Below, piece after piece: positions 50,074-58,311 of a stretch of 64,000 nucleotides of DNA (positions are counted from its first letter, which is position 1; each line of letters opens with the position of its first letter). Under the pieces are notes generated by a model. The model was given only the letters and a program-made list of their open reading frames with translations, was not told the DNA's origin and did not search any database. The position numbers were made by a program, and so were the translations under genes. Origin of the DNA: Sphingopyxis flava (lineage in GTDB: Bacteria > Pseudomonadota > Alphaproteobacteria > Sphingomonadales > Sphingomonadaceae); assembly GCF_900168005.1 (NCBI RefSeq), contig NZ_FUYP01000009.1, forward strand, positions 91,156-155,155, in the 5' to 3' direction.

Positions 50074-50081
50074 TTAACCAT
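50074..50081 (+). promoter_or_regulatory. CtrA-like half site TTAACCAT upstream of a small exported protein gene
   Basis: TTAACCAT matches the short form of the binding motif described for the alphaproteobacterial cell-cycle regulator CtrA. It lies in an AT-rich island (about 50057-50095) within otherwise GC-rich DNA, about 145 bp before the exported-protein gene. A hairpin, CCGGCCC/GGGCCGG at 50036-50053, precedes it. A single half site of 8 bases is weak evidence. Confidence 0.3.
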
Positions 50082-50224
50082 TAATTTCCCTTTCGGTTCC
50101 AAGACCTGCCTTGGGATCAGCCTCCGGAGACGCGATCATTCCAGCCTTCCTGCCTTTCGTGCATGCCGCCGGCGAGAGCCGGACGCGCGTCTTCGCCTCT
50201 CCCCTGCGGCCTCGCCAGCTCGTG

Positions 50225-50689
50225 ATGCGGACAGCCGCCCTTATTGCCTGCGCGGCGCTCGCACCGCCTGAGGCGCTGGCTTCAGACCAGATCGCGCTCG
50301 ACAATAATATCTTCGTCGAGCGTGTGACGAGAGACGGCGCGGGAAGAACGCGTATCCTGCTCGAAGAACCGAAAGCGGTCGCGCCCGGCGACAGGCTCGT
50401 GTTCGTCCTCCATTACCGCAACGCCAGTGAGCGCGCGGCGGACCGCTTCGTCATCACCAATCCCCTTCCCGCCGCGGTGCGATACGCGGATGCCGGAGAC
50501 AAGGGCGCCCTCGTGTCCGTCGATGGCGGACGCAGCTGGGGCCGGCTGGGTGAAATGACCGTCGCGCTTGCTGACGGTACGCGCCGCCCCGCACAGCCCG
50601 CCGACGTCACACATCTTCGCTGGGCGATTCAAAAGCCGGTACCCGCAGGAGGCTCGGGCAAGCTCATGTTCCGGGGCGTGGTCCGCTAA
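50225..50689 (+). CDS. Exported protein of unknown function (DUF11-like fold possible)
   Basis: This 154-residue product starts at ATG 50225 with a short signal peptide (MRTAALIACAALAPPEALAS, cleavage after ALA near 19). The mature part is beta-rich, with LVFVLHYRNASERAADRFVI (about 59-78) and NPLPAAVRYADAG, reminiscent of the DUF11/CARDB-type Ig-like repeats with their YRN..... NPLP pattern. The frame is open to 50111 but only the 50225 start gives a signal peptide. It stands alone between AI-2E and the bkd operon. The function is unknown. Confidence 0.7.
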   Translation: MRTAALIACAALAPPEALASDQIALDNNIFVERVTRDGAGRTRILLEEPKAVAPGDRLVFVLHYRNASERAADRFVITNPLPAAVRYADAGDKGALVSVDGGRSWGRLGEMTVALADGTRRPAQPADVTHLRWAIQKPVPAGGSGKLMFRGVVR

Positions 50690-50728
50690 ATACAGGCGCG
50701 AGGCGATCGCGCTTCGCGTCGCCCGCCA

Positions 50729-52024
50729 TCAATCGGCGAACAAGAGCACCGGCGTTTCAATAAACTTCTTGAGCGCCTGCACATAGCTTGCAGCGTCCCA
50801 GCCATCGACGACACGGTGATCGCAGCTGATAGACAGGTTCATCAGCTTGGCGCGGCGGATGTCGTCACCGTCGAAAACGGGGCGCTCGACGATCTTGTTG
50901 GGGCCGATGATCGCGACCTCCGGCCGATTGATGACCGGCGTTGTCGCGATGCCGCCGAGCGGCCCGAGCGAGGTCACTGTGAGCGTTCCGCCCGTTAGCT
51001 CCGCGGGCGTCGCCTTGCCTGTACGGGCTGCTTCGGCAAGGCGGCTGATTTCGGCGGCAAGCTGCCAGACATTCTTGTCCTGCGCGTCGCGGATCACGGG
51101 CACCATGAGCCCGGCATCGGTCTGCGTGGCCATGCCGAGGTGCACCGCGCCGTGGCGCGTCACCACGCCTGCCTCATCATCGTAGCGCGCATTGATCATC
51201 GGAAACTGCGGGATCGTGCGGCAAATAGCGACGATCAGGAAAGGCAGCATCGTCAGCTTGGGGCGCTCGCCGCGATTGGCATTGAGGTCGGCGCGCATCT
51301 CTTCAAGCGCCGTCACGTCCATTTCCTCGACATAGGTGAAATGGGGGATCGCGCGCTTCGACGCCGCCATATTTTCCGCAATCTTGCGGCGCATCCCGAT
51401 CACCTTGATCGGCTCGTCAGCGCGCGCGGGGCTCGCGCCCGGCGCGTGATAGCCCTCGCCGCTATTGTAGCGCAGGAATGCATCGAGGTCCGAATGACGG
51501 ATCCGCTCGCCATCGCTGTGAACCTGCGAAAGGTCGATGCCCAAATCCTTGGCGCGCGCGCGAACCGCGGGAGATGCGAGCACGGGCTTTCCAGGCCCTG
51601 CGCTCTTTGCGGCTGGCGCTGCAGCTTCCGTCGCGCGAGGAACAGGGGCGGGCATTTCGGCAGGCTCGGCGCGCACCGGCTCGGGTGCAGCCTTTGCAGT
51701 CTCGGCCTCGGACACCTCTTCTGCTCCCGGCGTTTCCGCCGCAACCTCTTGCGCTTCCTCCTCGCGAACCTCGTCCACATCCCCGTCGGTCTCGATCACC
51801 GCAAGCGTCGAGCCGATCGCAATGAGATCGCCGACCTCGCCGGCAATTTCCACCACCGTTCCCGAGACCGGCGATTCCATTTCGACGGTCGCCTTGTCGG
51901 TCATCATGTCGGCGAGCTGAGCATCTTCCTCGATGCGATCGCCGACACGCACGTGCCAGGCGACAATCTCGGCCTCGGCAATGCCTTCGCCGATGTCGGG
52001 CAGACGGAATGAGTAGCGGGCCAT
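50729..52024 (-). CDS. bkdB: Branched-chain 2-oxoacid dehydrogenase E2 (dihydrolipoyl transacylase)
   Basis: E2 accepts the acyl group from E1 on lipoyl-lysine and passes it to CoA. The 431-residue protein has one lipoyl domain (about 1-77; Lys44 in TDKATVEMESPVSG), an acidic Ala/Glu/Pro linker (about 80-140), a peripheral subunit-binding domain (SPAVRARAKDLGIDLSQVHS, about 151-170) and a catalytic domain ending with SCDHRVVDGWDAASY (about 399-413; His/Asp). It lies 4 bp downstream of the E1-beta gene. The E3 gene (lpd) is not in the window. Confidence 0.9.
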   Translation of the reverse strand: MARYSFRLPDIGEGIAEAEIVAWHVRVGDRIEEDAQLADMMTDKATVEMESPVSGTVVEIAGEVGDLIAIGSTLAVIETDGDVDEVREEEAQEVAAETPGAEEVSEAETAKAAPEPVRAEPAEMPAPVPRATEAAAPAAKSAGPGKPVLASPAVRARAKDLGIDLSQVHSDGERIRHSDLDAFLRYNSGEGYHAPGASPARADEPIKVIGMRRKIAENMAASKRAIPHFTYVEEMDVTALEEMRADLNANRGERPKLTMLPFLIVAICRTIPQFPMINARYDDEAGVVTRHGAVHLGMATQTDAGLMVPVIRDAQDKNVWQLAAEISRLAEAARTGKATPAELTGGTLTVTSLGPLGGIATTPVINRPEVAIIGPNKIVERPVFDGDDIRRAKLMNLSISCDHRVVDGWDAASYVQALKKFIETPVLLFAD

Positions 52025-52028
52025 GACG

Positions 52029-53054
52029 TCAGTCCTTCAAAATCTTGCTCAGCGCTGTTGCGATACGGACGGGGCCCGGAAAATAGGCCCATTCGAGGCT
52101 GTGCGGGTAGGGCGTGTCGAAGCCCGTAACGCGCTCGACCGGCGCTTCGAGGTGATAGAAGCAGCGTTCCTGCACAAGGGCCGCAAGTTCAGCGCCGAAG
52201 CCCGAGGTCCGTGTCGCTTCGTGAATAATGAGGCAGCGACCGGTCTTCTTTACCGAAGCCTCGATCGCCTCGATATCGAGCGGGAGCAGCGTGCGCAGGT
52301 CTAGGATTTCAGCGTCGGCGCCCATTTCGTCAATGATCGTCTTGGCCACATGAACCATCGTGCCATAGGCAAGTACGGTGACCGCCTCGCCCTCGCGGAC
52401 GGTCGCAGCCTTGCCAAGGTCGATGCGGTAATAGCCCTCGGGCACCGCGCTTGCCGCATGCTTCGACCAGGGTTCGACCGGACGGTCATAATAGCCGCTG
52501 AACGGGCCGTTGTAGATGCGCTTCGGCTCGAGAAACACGACAGGATCATTGTCCTCGATCGCAGCGATCAGCAGCCCCTTGGCGTCGTAGGGGTTCGAGG
52601 GGATCACGGTCTTCACGCCGCAGATATGCGTCATGATGCTCTCGGGCGACTGGCTGTGCGTCTGACCGCCGAAGATGCCGCCGCCGAACGGCGTTCGCAC
52701 GGTCATGGGACAGATAAAGTCATTCGCGGAGCGGTAGCGCAGCCTCGCCGCCTCGCTCACGAGTTGGTCGAGACCAGGATAGATATAATCGGCAAACTGG
52801 ATTTCGGGCACCGGGCGCAGCCCATAAGCCCCCATGCCGACCGCCACACCGATGATGCCGCATTCGTTGATCGGCGTGTCGAAAACCCGTGTTTTTCCGT
52901 GCTTTTTCTGCAATCCAGCGGTCGCGCGAAACACACCGCCGAAATAGCCGACGTCCTCGCCCAGCACGACAACCTTGTCGTCGCGCCCCAGCATGACGTC
53001 CATCGCACTGTTGATCGCCTCGATCATGTTCATGGTCTTGGTGTCGTCCGCCAT
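52029..53054 (-). CDS. bkdA2: Branched-chain 2-oxoacid dehydrogenase E1 component, beta subunit
   Basis: This 341-residue transketolase-like subunit forms the alpha2beta2 E1 with the upstream gene product and decarboxylates branched-chain 2-oxoacids using ThDP. Visible features are VVVLGEDVGYFGGVFRATAG (about 28-47; ThDP Glu), FDTPINECGIIGVAVGMGAY and CPMTVRTPFGGGIFGGQTHS (about 129-148). The ATG at 53054 shares one base with the E1-alpha stop (TAATG). The longer open frame has no support. Confidence 0.93.
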   Translation of the reverse strand: MADDTKTMNMIEAINSAMDVMLGRDDKVVVLGEDVGYFGGVFRATAGLQKKHGKTRVFDTPINECGIIGVAVGMGAYGLRPVPEIQFADYIYPGLDQLVSEAARLRYRSANDFICPMTVRTPFGGGIFGGQTHSQSPESIMTHICGVKTVIPSNPYDAKGLLIAAIEDNDPVVFLEPKRIYNGPFSGYYDRPVEPWSKHAASAVPEGYYRIDLGKAATVREGEAVTVLAYGTMVHVAKTIIDEMGADAEILDLRTLLPLDIEAIEASVKKTGRCLIIHEATRTSGFGAELAALVQERCFYHLEAPVERVTGFDTPYPHSLEWAYFPGPVRIATALSKILKD

Positions 53055-54367
53055 TATTCGGGCTTCCAGTCGGGGCCGAACTTCGCTTCCTGCTCGGCAA
53101 GCATCTGCGCGCATTGTTCCTTGAGGTGCCAGGGCATCTCCTCGAACACATCCTCAAACATCGTTTCGAACGGCTGATGCATGCCGTGACCCAAAATACC
53201 GAGTTTCTCTGCCTGCTTCTGCGTCGTCTTGACGAGCTCGTCGAGCTCCTTCGCCTGCGCTTCGTGACGCTCGGCGTCCCATTCGCCGAGGCGCTCGAGA
53301 TGCTGGCGAAGCCGCGCGATCGGATCGCCGAACGGCCACGCGCGCGCTTCCTGCGCCGCGCGATAGGCACTCGGGTCGTCGGAGGTACTGTGCCCCTCGG
53401 CGCGATAGGTAAAATGCTCGATCAAAGTCGGGCCATTATTGGTCCGCGCCCGGTCCGCGGCCCACTGGGTTGCGGCATATACCGCGAGCGGGTCATTCCC
53501 ATCGACGCGCAAGCCGGCGATACCATAGCCCACGGCACGCGCGGCAAAGGTGGTCCGCTCTCCTCCGGCAAAGCCGGAAAAGCTCGAGATCGCCCATTGG
53601 TTGTTGACGACGTTGAAGATGACGGGGGCATTATAAACAGTGGCGAAGGTGAGCGCTGAATGAAAGTCGCCCTCGGCCGACGAGCCCTCACCGCACCAGG
53701 CGGTCGCGATTCGGGTGTCGCCCTTCGATGCCGACGCCATCGCCCAGCCCACGGCTTGTGGATATTGGGTGGCGAGATTGCCAGAAACGCTGAAAAATCC
53801 GTGCTCGGGCGCTGAGTACATGATCGGCAGTTGCCGCCCGAGCAGATGATCGCCGCGATTTGAATAAATCTGGTTCATCATCTGAATCAGCGGATAGTCG
53901 CGCGCGATCAGTATCCCCTGCTGACGATAGCTTGGAAACACCATGTCGGTCCGGTCGATCGCCATCGTCGAGGCGACCGAGGTCGCCTCTTCGCCGGTCG
54001 ACTTCATGTAAAAGCTCGTCTTGCCCTGGCGCTGGGCTCTGAACATGCGGTCGTCGAACGCGCGCAGCAGCACCATCGTGCGCAGCATCGAACGCAGCCG
54101 GTCGGGTGCGAGGTTGGGGTTCCACAGTCCCTTCGCTTCGCCATCGAAGTCGAGCACCCGCACGAGTCCGTAGCAAAGGTGGCGCATTGCTTCGGGCTTG
54201 GTCGCTTCACCTGGGCGCGGGGTCGCCTCGACCGCGGGGATGTCGATATCGCCGAAATCAGGCGTGTCGCCAGGGCGGTAGCGCGGTTCGGGAATGTGGA
54301 GCGACAATGGCGGCAAATTGCTCGCTGGCTGGCTCCCCTCTCTCCGCTCGGGGGGCGTCTTGGGCAT
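53054..54367 (-). CDS. bkdA1: Branched-chain 2-oxoacid dehydrogenase E1 component, alpha subunit
   Basis: This 437-residue subunit holds the ThDP pyrophosphate site: CGEGSSAEGDFHSALTFATV (about 222-241) followed by NNQWAIS, the GDG-N26-NN-type motif. Earlier, FYMKSTGEEATSVASTMAID (about 120-139) and PSYRQQGILIARD are characteristic of the branched-chain type rather than pyruvate dehydrogenase. About 55 extra N-terminal residues are Pro-rich. Leu, Ile and Val breakdown feeds acyl-CoA dehydrogenases and so ETF-QO. It lies 94 bp downstream of thyA on the same strand. Confidence 0.93.
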   Translation of the reverse strand: MPKTPPERREGSQPASNLPPLSLHIPEPRYRPGDTPDFGDIDIPAVEATPRPGEATKPEAMRHLCYGLVRVLDFDGEAKGLWNPNLAPDRLRSMLRTMVLLRAFDDRMFRAQRQGKTSFYMKSTGEEATSVASTMAIDRTDMVFPSYRQQGILIARDYPLIQMMNQIYSNRGDHLLGRQLPIMYSAPEHGFFSVSGNLATQYPQAVGWAMASASKGDTRIATAWCGEGSSAEGDFHSALTFATVYNAPVIFNVVNNQWAISSFSGFAGGERTTFAARAVGYGIAGLRVDGNDPLAVYAATQWAADRARTNNGPTLIEHFTYRAEGHSTSDDPSAYRAAQEARAWPFGDPIARLRQHLERLGEWDAERHEAQAKELDELVKTTQKQAEKLGILGHGMHQPFETMFEDVFEEMPWHLKEQCAQMLAEQEAKFGPDWKPE

Positions 54368-54461
54368 AGCTTCGTCCCTTCGAGGCGCGAATCGCTGCGC
54401 CCTTATATTTCAATTTGGCGACATATTATTGCTTTCCTTGCGCCAATGCAATGGCCGCGCC

Positions 54462-55397
54462 TCAGACCGCCACGGGGGCCGGAATATGGGCCTGCGGTGC
54501 ATAATGCTCGACCTCGAAATCTTCAAATCGGTAATCGAAAATAGTCTCCGCGCGCCGCAGGATCCGCAGCTTCGGCGCGCCGCCTGGAACGCGCCCAAGC
54601 TGCGCTTCGACGAGGTCGGCGTGATTGAGGTAGAGGTGCACGTCGCCCCCCGTCCACACCAGTTCCCGCGCGTGAAGGTCGCATTGCTGAGCGATCATCC
54701 GCGTCAGCAGCGCCGCCTCGAAGATGTTGAAGGCAAAACCAAGGCCCAGATCGCACGAACGCTGGAAGAGCAGACACGAGAGCCCGCCGTCGCTGCGAAC
54801 GTGAAACTGGTATGTCATGTGGCAGGGCGGCAGCGCCATCCGGTCGAGATCGGCGACGTTCCAGCCGGTAAAGATATGGCGCCGCGACCCCGGACTGTTA
54901 CGCAGACCTTCGACGAGCGCCGCAATTTGGTTATGCCCCCGCGCGGCGCGCCGATAGAGCCCGCCTTCCACGGGCTCATAGCGCGGCCAATCGACCCACT
55001 GATGCCCATAGACCGGCCCCAGGTCGCCCCAGGTCGCGGCGAAATCCTCGTCGGCGAGAATGCGCGCCTCGAATTCCGCCGCACTGATTGCCTCGCCGCT
55101 TTCCCGGCGGTAGCGCTCGAGCGGCCAGTCGGTCCAGATCCGCACGCCCTGGGCAACGAGCGGACGTATGTTTGTGTTTCCGGTGAGGAACCACAAAAGC
55201 TCGCGCAGCGCGGTTTTCCAATAGACGCGCTTGGTCGTCAGCAGCGGAATGGCATCGTCAGCGAGCGAGAATCGCATCGTTTCGCCAAACAGCGACCGCG
55301 TGCCGACCCCGGTGCGATCGACGCGCTCGTCGCCTTCGCTCCAGATCCGCCGCATCAGGTCGAGATACTGAAGCTCATAATGAACGGAATCAGGCAA
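54462..55397 (-). CDS. thyA: Thymidylate synthase
   Basis: ThyA methylates dUMP to dTMP with methylenetetrahydrofolate. The 311-residue protein has LLWFLTGNTNIRPL (about 67-80), VYGHQWVDWPRYE, the catalytic cysteine in LPPCHMTYQFHV (about 189-200) and QRSCDLGLGFAFNIFEAALL (about 211-230). It is longer than the common 264-residue form because of an insertion in the folate/small domain (about 90-160), as seen in other longer ThyA proteins. The presence of thyA fits with fau for folate metabolism, although they are not in one operon. Confidence 0.95.
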   Translation of the reverse strand: MPDSVHYELQYLDLMRRIWSEGDERVDRTGVGTRSLFGETMRFSLADDAIPLLTTKRVYWKTALRELLWFLTGNTNIRPLVAQGVRIWTDWPLERYRRESGEAISAAEFEARILADEDFAATWGDLGPVYGHQWVDWPRYEPVEGGLYRRAARGHNQIAALVEGLRNSPGSRRHIFTGWNVADLDRMALPPCHMTYQFHVRSDGGLSCLLFQRSCDLGLGFAFNIFEAALLTRMIAQQCDLHARELVWTGGDVHLYLNHADLVEAQLGRVPGGAPKLRILRRAETIFDYRFEDFEVEHYAPQAHIPAPVAV

Positions 55398-55586
55398 GAA
55401 TCGCTCCCGGGTTGCGCATCGTTGCTAAGGCCCGCGCGCCTGGGCGGCAAGCTTTCGCGGGCACCCGTCTCTTCCAGATCAGCTTCACCCCGGCGTTCCT
55501 TATGGATTGGGCGTGCCGCGCGTTTGGCTTTTGCGCCCCTCTTCGCACCTTGAACCGGCAATCGCGCGCAATGTGCTGATTGGCGC

Positions 55587-55615
55587 TTGAAGTTCACGAA
55601 ACGCGCGTCTAGAGG
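55587..55615 (+). promoter_or_regulatory. Candidate sigma-70 promoter for tRNA-Pro
   Basis: TTGAAG (55587-55592) and TAGAGG (55610-55615) are separated by 17 bp and lie about 42 bp before the tRNA-Pro 5' end. They match the spacing of a housekeeping promoter. The rest of the 259-bp gap from 55398 to 55656 shows nothing else I can support. Confidence 0.45.
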
Positions 55616-55656
55616 ACCGCCCTGCCTTCGCGCTGGTCCGCCAGCGCAGGATCGGT

Positions 55657-55733
55657 CGGGGAGTAGCTCAGCCTGGTAGAGCACTGTCTTCGGGAGGCAG
55701 GGGCCGGAGGTTCGAATCCTCTCTCCCCGACCA
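55657..55733 (+). tRNA. tRNA-Pro (anticodon CGG)
   Basis: This 77-base cloverleaf has acceptor stem CGGGGAG/CTCCCCG, discriminator A and an encoded CCA. The D arm is GTAGCTCAGCCTGGTAGAGC. The anticodon loop TTCGGGA gives CGG for proline codon CCG, and the T arm contains GGTTCGAATCC. A candidate promoter lies just upstream, and transcription probably continues to the terminator at 55871. Confidence 0.96.
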
Positions 55734-55870
55734 GTTTCCATCTGCAATCACCGCTCTTGTAACCTGCGTGCGGAACACCTAGATTGGTGTCACGCCGTTC
55801 TGGTTTACCCCCTTTCCATTACGGCGAGTGCCCCGTCGCATGACGCGGGTGCGTCCTCCCTGGACCCTGG
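55734..55870 (+). ncRNA. Candidate small RNA downstream of tRNA-Pro
   Basis: The 137 bases between tRNA-Pro and a very strong terminator hold no open frame of note but several foldable elements: ACACC-TAGAT-TGGTGT around 55773-55790, CCCCGTC/GACGCGGG around 55835-55855, and a CCTCCC stretch (GCGTCCTCCCTGG), which is an anti-Shine-Dalgarno motif of the kind seen in alphaproteobacterial regulatory RNAs. A strong terminator without a protein gene before it suggests a processed 3' trailer or an sRNA released from the tRNA transcript. Confidence 0.4.
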
Positions 55871-55903
55871 CCACCTCGTACCCTGGTACGAGGTGGTTTT
55901 TTA
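55871..55903 (+). terminator. Strong Rho-independent terminator after tRNA-Pro region
   Basis: CCACCTCGTA and TACGAGGTGG form a 10-bp stem (extendable to 12) with loop CCCTGG, followed by TTTTTTATT. This is the best intrinsic terminator in the window. The T-run faces the plus strand. The last bases overlap the stop codon of the convergent N-formylglutamate amidohydrolase gene. Confidence 0.88.
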
Positions 55904-56770
55904 TTCAGCCGCGAGCGGGAGCGAATCGTCGCCCGCCGCGGCGAGCCGCGCTGCCAGATGAGCGAACCAGTCGGCAAGCCGAGCGGCCCGGGCGCGATCC
56001 GGCAAACGGTCGGAGGCGAGGTAAAGGCTCCGGTCGATCTCGATCTGAATGGCGTGGACGCCGCGCTCGGGCTTCCCGTGCGTCCTGACAATATGGCCGC
56101 CCGCATAGGGCTGGTTGCGTACCGCGGGCACACCCAGTCCCCTCGCCGCTTCCATCACCAGATCGACAAGCCCGGCGGCAGCCGTTGTCCCGAACCTGTC
56201 GCCGACAACAATCTGCGCGCCGTGCCCCGGCTGGCCCCCGGGGATGGGCGGCATGCTATGAAGATCGATGAGGACCGCGCGACCGGACCGATGCCGCGCG
56301 GCCGCCAGTTCCTCCGCGAGCGCGGCATGATAGGGCCGGTGAAAAGACTCAAGGCGCCAGTGCAGCGCTGCGCGATCAATGGGACGACGCCAAAGCGGGC
56401 CGCAACCGGCAAGCCGAGTCGGGATAACGCCAAGGCCGGCGCGTTCCTTGCGTCCGGGAGCCGAAAATTGCGTGTGCAGCGATGCGTCGACCTCGCCCGG
56501 TGCCATCTGTCCTTCGCCGCGGTTGCAGTCTGCAACGGCGCGCGCCCAGAGGGCTTCGACAACCACGGCCCCTGCCTCGCAGGCCCGCGCAGCAATCGTG
56601 TCGCACCAGCTATCCTCGAGCCGCTCAAGCTGTTCGCGCGGCACCCGCGTCGCGGCCAGTATTTCGGGAGGATAAATGCGCCCGGCATGCGGAACCGACA
56701 CGATCACGCTTCCATCCGCCGCGGGGCGGTTGACAGCGATAGAAGGCGGCGGGATGGAGCGGCGCGGCAT
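55901..56770 (-). CDS. N-formylglutamate amidohydrolase family protein
   Basis: This enzyme hydrolyses N-formylglutamate to glutamate and formate, the last step of one histidine-degradation route. The 289-residue product shows the family start VIVSVPHAGRIYPPEILAAT (residues about 22-41; His as metal ligand), a conserved DCNRGEGQM segment (about 104-112) and VLIDLHSMPP (about 173-182). It begins at the ATG at 56770; an in-frame TTG at 56788 is weaker. No other hut genes are near. It is divergent from cpdR. Confidence 0.85.
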   Translation of the reverse strand: MPRRSIPPPSIAVNRPAADGSVIVSVPHAGRIYPPEILAATRVPREQLERLEDSWCDTIAARACEAGAVVVEALWARAVADCNRGEGQMAPGEVDASLHTQFSAPGRKERAGLGVIPTRLAGCGPLWRRPIDRAALHWRLESFHRPYHAALAEELAAARHRSGRAVLIDLHSMPPIPGGQPGHGAQIVVGDRFGTTAAAGLVDLVMEAARGLGVPAVRNQPYAGGHIVRTHGKPERGVHAIQIEIDRSLYLASDRLPDRARAARLADWFAHLAARLAAAGDDSLPLAAE

Positions 56771-56910
56771 GGAAATGAGGGGTGCCAAAAAAGCGCGCCC
56801 AAATCCAGCCGCGCAGGGTCAATTTGTTAAATCTCTCGCGCTATATCGGCCGTCATTAGAAGGCTTCGCCCCAAAGGGCGGCAGCACGGGACCAGGGGCA
56901 TGAAGTTCAC

Positions 56911-57288
56911 ATGATTCGCATCTTGCTCGCCGAGGACGATGACGTGATGCGCGAATATCTCGCGCGCGCGCTGACCAGCGCCGGGTATCACGTCACCGCG
57001 GTCGATCGCGGCACCGAGGCGGTGCCTTACATCGATTCGGGCACGTTCGACCTGCTGCTCTCCGACATCGTCATGCCCGAGATGGACGGAATCGAGCTTG
57101 CGCAGCATACTGCGAAAGCCGCCCCGCAGACGCAGGTGATGTTCATCACCGGTTTCGCTGCGGTCTCGCTGCGCGCCGAGGAAAATGTCCCGCAAGCGAA
57201 ACTGCTGTCGAAACCGTTTCACCTCAAGGATCTGGTACGCGAAGTCGACAATCTCTTCGGCCGCGCCGACCGGTCAAGCCAACAATAA
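56911..57288 (+). CDS. cpdR: Single-domain response regulator, CpdR-like
   Basis: CpdR is a receiver-only protein that, when unphosphorylated, primes ClpXP to degrade cell-cycle proteins. The 125-residue product has the acidic pocket AEDDD (about 7-11), phospho-acceptor Asp52 in LLLSDIVMPEMDG, and Lys101 in LLSKPFHLKDLV. The TQVMFITGFAAVSL stretch (about 74-87) is characteristic of CpdR and distinguishes it from general CheY-like proteins. No output domain is present. A dyad, CCTCGACG/CGTCGAGG (57294-57330), follows the stop. The partner kinase (CckA/ChpT) is not in the window. Confidence 0.88.
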   Translation: MIRILLAEDDDVMREYLARALTSAGYHVTAVDRGTEAVPYIDSGTFDLLLSDIVMPEMDGIELAQHTAKAAPQTQVMFITGFAAVSLRAEENVPQAKLLSKPFHLKDLVREVDNLFGRADRSSQQ

Positions 57289-57359
57289 CACCGCCTCGAC
57301 GTGCGAAGGGCTTGCCAAGCCGCGTCGAGGTGATTAGGGGGCGCGTCACCCCAAGGGAT

Positions 57360-57434
57360 GGGCGTGTAGCTCAGTGGTAGAGCACTGTGTTGACATCGCA
57401 GGGGTCGCAAGTTCAATCCTTGCCACGCCCACCA
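57360..57434 (+). tRNA. tRNA-Val (anticodon GAC)
   Basis: This 75-base cloverleaf has acceptor stem GGGCGTG/CACGCCC, discriminator A and CCA encoded. The anticodon arm CTGTG-TTGACAT-CGCAG gives GAC (codon GTC). The T arm contains AGTTCAATCC. It lies 71 bp after cpdR and is followed directly by an intrinsic terminator. Confidence 0.96.
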
Positions 57435-57440
57435 TTCAAA

Positions 57441-57476
57441 GCGCCGCCGACCCTTGAGGGGTTGGCGGCGTTTTTG
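57441..57476 (+). terminator. Rho-independent terminator of tRNA-Val
   Basis: CGCCGCC-GACCC and GGGTT-GGCGGCG form a GC-rich stem of about 12 bp with one mismatch and a TTGAG loop, followed by TTTTTGCG. It starts 7 bp after the tRNA CCA end and faces the convergent DECR2-like gene. Confidence 0.85.
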
Positions 57477-57499
57477 CGTTTCATCGCCCTCGGGCCCGA

Positions 57500-58291
57500 T
57501 CAAGCCATGCCGCGCGCAGGGTCCCCGCGCGACGCGTCGCCGATCTGGCTGCCACCGTCGCAGTCGAGGATCGTCCCCGTGATGTAGGCGGCGGCAGGCG
57601 AGCAGAGGAACACGGCCGATTCGGCGACTTCCTCGATCCGGCCCCAACGCTTCATCGCGATCCGGGCATAATGCGCCTCGCGCGTGGCAGCATCGGGCGC
57701 CAGACGTTTCATACCCTCGGTATCGGCGATCGGGCCAGGCGAGATGCCGTTGATGCGCACATCGGGCCCCCATTCGAGTGCGAGCACGCGGATCAGCTGG
57801 TTGATCCCCGCCTTCGCGGCGCAGGCGTGCGCCTGAAGCGCCGACGCGTTGACCGCCTGCCCCGCCGTGATCGCGATCAGCGAGGCGCCCGGGCGGCTGA
57901 GCAGATCGTGGCAGCCGCGAAAGACGTTGAAGGTGCCGTTGAGGTCGATGTCGACAACGGTGCGAAAGGCGTTCGCCGACATGCCCAGCACGGGGGCGAG
58001 AAAATTGCCCGCCGCGCCAGAAATGACGAAGTCCATCGCGCCGAGCTTGCCCGCGACCGTCTCCATCACGCCGCGAATCGCGTCGTAATCGCGCACGTCG
58101 CCCGAGAGGCCGATCGCATCATGGCCGATTTCCGCGGCGGCGCGCTGAGCCTTGTCAGGGTCGCGGCCCGCAACCGCGACTTTCGCCCCCAATTGCGCAA
58201 AGCGCTTGGCGATGCCGAGGTTGATCCCGCTCGTCCCGCCGGCGACGAACGCCGTCTTGCCCTCGAACAGATTGTCGCGAAAACTGGTCAT
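57500..58291 (-). CDS. 2,4-dienoyl-CoA reductase-like SDR (DECR2 type)
   Basis: This 263-residue short-chain dehydrogenase has the NADP(H) loop VAGGTSGINLGIAKRFA (about 16-32). The usual Tyr-X3-Lys pair is altered: Lys160 is present in LQAHACAAKAGINQLIRVLA, but position 156 is Ala. The QAHAxAAKA, LALEWGPDVRINGISPGPI and DIDLNGTFNV segments closely follow peroxisomal 2,4-dienoyl-CoA reductase (DECR2), which works without the Tyr and uses an Asp. It should reduce 2,4-dienoyl-CoA in unsaturated fatty-acid degradation. The start at 58291 follows AGGGAGA. It is divergent from the hydrolase gene. Confidence 0.82.
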   Translation of the reverse strand: MTSFRDNLFEGKTAFVAGGTSGINLGIAKRFAQLGAKVAVAGRDPDKAQRAAAEIGHDAIGLSGDVRDYDAIRGVMETVAGKLGAMDFVISGAAGNFLAPVLGMSANAFRTVVDIDLNGTFNVFRGCHDLLSRPGASLIAITAGQAVNASALQAHACAAKAGINQLIRVLALEWGPDVRINGISPGPIADTEGMKRLAPDAATREAHYARIAMKRWGRIEEVAESAVFLCSPAAAYITGTILDCDGGSQIGDASRGDPARGMA

Positions 58292-58311
58292 GCTGCTATC
58301 TCCCTGAAGCG

